Shown in pieces: positions 63,506-64,000 of a stretch of DNA of 64,000 nt. Source of the DNA: Gigantopelta aegis (lineage: Eukaryota; Mollusca; Gastropoda; Neomphalida; Peltospiridae); assembly GCF_016097555.1 (NCBI RefSeq), contig NC_054708.1, forward strand, positions 1,847,558 to 1,911,557, in the 5' to 3' direction. The translations under genes were made by a program, and so were the position numbers. How positions within the stretch are numbered: the stretch's first letter is position 1; every line of letters starts with the position of its first letter. Under the pieces are notes generated by a model. It searched no databases, was not told where the DNA came from, and was given only the letters and a program-made list of their open reading frames with translations.

Positions 63506-64000
63506 GGATTCATAAAGTATTGTAATTTCGACAACGCTAGGCTTATATCATTATGCACAGACATTATTACATTCAAGGATCCCTGAAGGCTTTCAGGACG
63601 TTTTAAGGTAGTCTATGTTCCGATATAACACAGCGCTCACTAAACTGATGTCTGATGCCTCTTAATCTTAAAAGATTGTACATAGTTTTCGTCCTTCATG
63701 GACCAAAAAAAAAAAAAAAAACTAAAGGTTGTACTCATGACGGCTGTAACCGAGGGGCAGGATATGCTCAGCTATCGCGAACACCTGACTGCATACCATC
63801 ACAACTTTCTAGTATTCCAGTTGGCCTATACACTCACATAGATCATGGACCCACAATACCACCACCACCCCACCTTCCCTCTCAGGGGGATTTTTCAAGA
63901 CGAGCATATCTGTGAAGCCTATCCATAGACATATTCAAATCAGATTGTCTGCAGGCACTCTGTAGTTCTAAGTTCTGTCTTGTGCAGGTTTAAATTTTTC
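63506..64000 (+). pseudogene. Fragment related to the 40.4-kb membrane-protein exon
   Basis: 63727-63800 resembles 40394-40500 in inverse: CGAGGGGCAGGATATGCTCA, giving GAGYAQLSRTPD. The hydrophobic part before it is replaced by an A-run at 63703-63720. The rest of the stretch shows nothing. Confidence 0.4.

Overview
This window is from an animal genome, almost certainly a lophotrochozoan and most likely a mollusc. The coding signal is split into small exons with GT/AG introns. Introns and intergenic DNA are packed with minisatellites, tRNA-derived SINEs of a kind common in mollusc genomes, a LINE RNase H tail, Tigger, Tc1, hAT-like and TTAA-target DNA elements, and a Crypton-like recombinase fragment. 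No bacterial operon, CRISPR array or rRNA was seen. There is one 200-base run of N (18801-19000).

The backbone is a direct segmental duplication. Copy A covers position 1 to about 18466. Copy B covers about 27622 to 39983. Both hold, in the same order: a 60-bp minisatellite, a LINE RNase H tail, exons 4, 3, 2 and 1 of a minus-strand RING-H2 E3 ubiquitin ligase gene, SINEs, a small ORF and a 50-bp exon-like block. The nine kilobases between the copies carry the 3' exons of the copy B gene, including the complete RING-H2 finger. The 3' half of the copy A gene would lie left of position 1. Because each copy shows the empty or filled state of the other, several insertions can be placed after the duplication with their target sites visible: a Tigger and a TTAA element in A, a 1.8-kb hAT-like element in A, and a hAT-like MITE in B.

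The most unusual feature is that minisatellites in the RING gene are built from splice junctions. About 32 copies of a 48-bp unit carry the last 12 codons of the RING exon plus its 5' splice site. Another 18 copies (4 in copy A) of a 69-bp unit carry the 3' splice site and first bases of exon 3. Exons 1 and 2 are themselves a tandem duplicate, and exon 2 takes its acceptor from a tetranucleotide repeat.

From 40 to 49 kb the window is a nest of DNA transposon remains with terminal inverted repeats, a ZAD-like zinc-finger ORF, an exon of a membrane protein, and a 2.65-kb array derived from a reverse transcriptase catalytic core. From 49 to 51.5 kb a TTAA element has had its terminal 79 bp amplified about 17-fold.

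From 51.7 to 62.1 kb the minus strand carries parts of what may be one gene for a secreted protein: a TATA box and signal-peptide exon (62.0 kb), a 537-bp exon of Tyr-Trp-Asn repeats full of N-glycosylation sequons (54 kb), and a charged C-terminal exon with polyadenylation signal (51.7 kb). Its introns hold further minisatellites, a broken Tc1 element and TTAA MITEs. All exon calls are manual readings of frames and splice signals, without transcript support.
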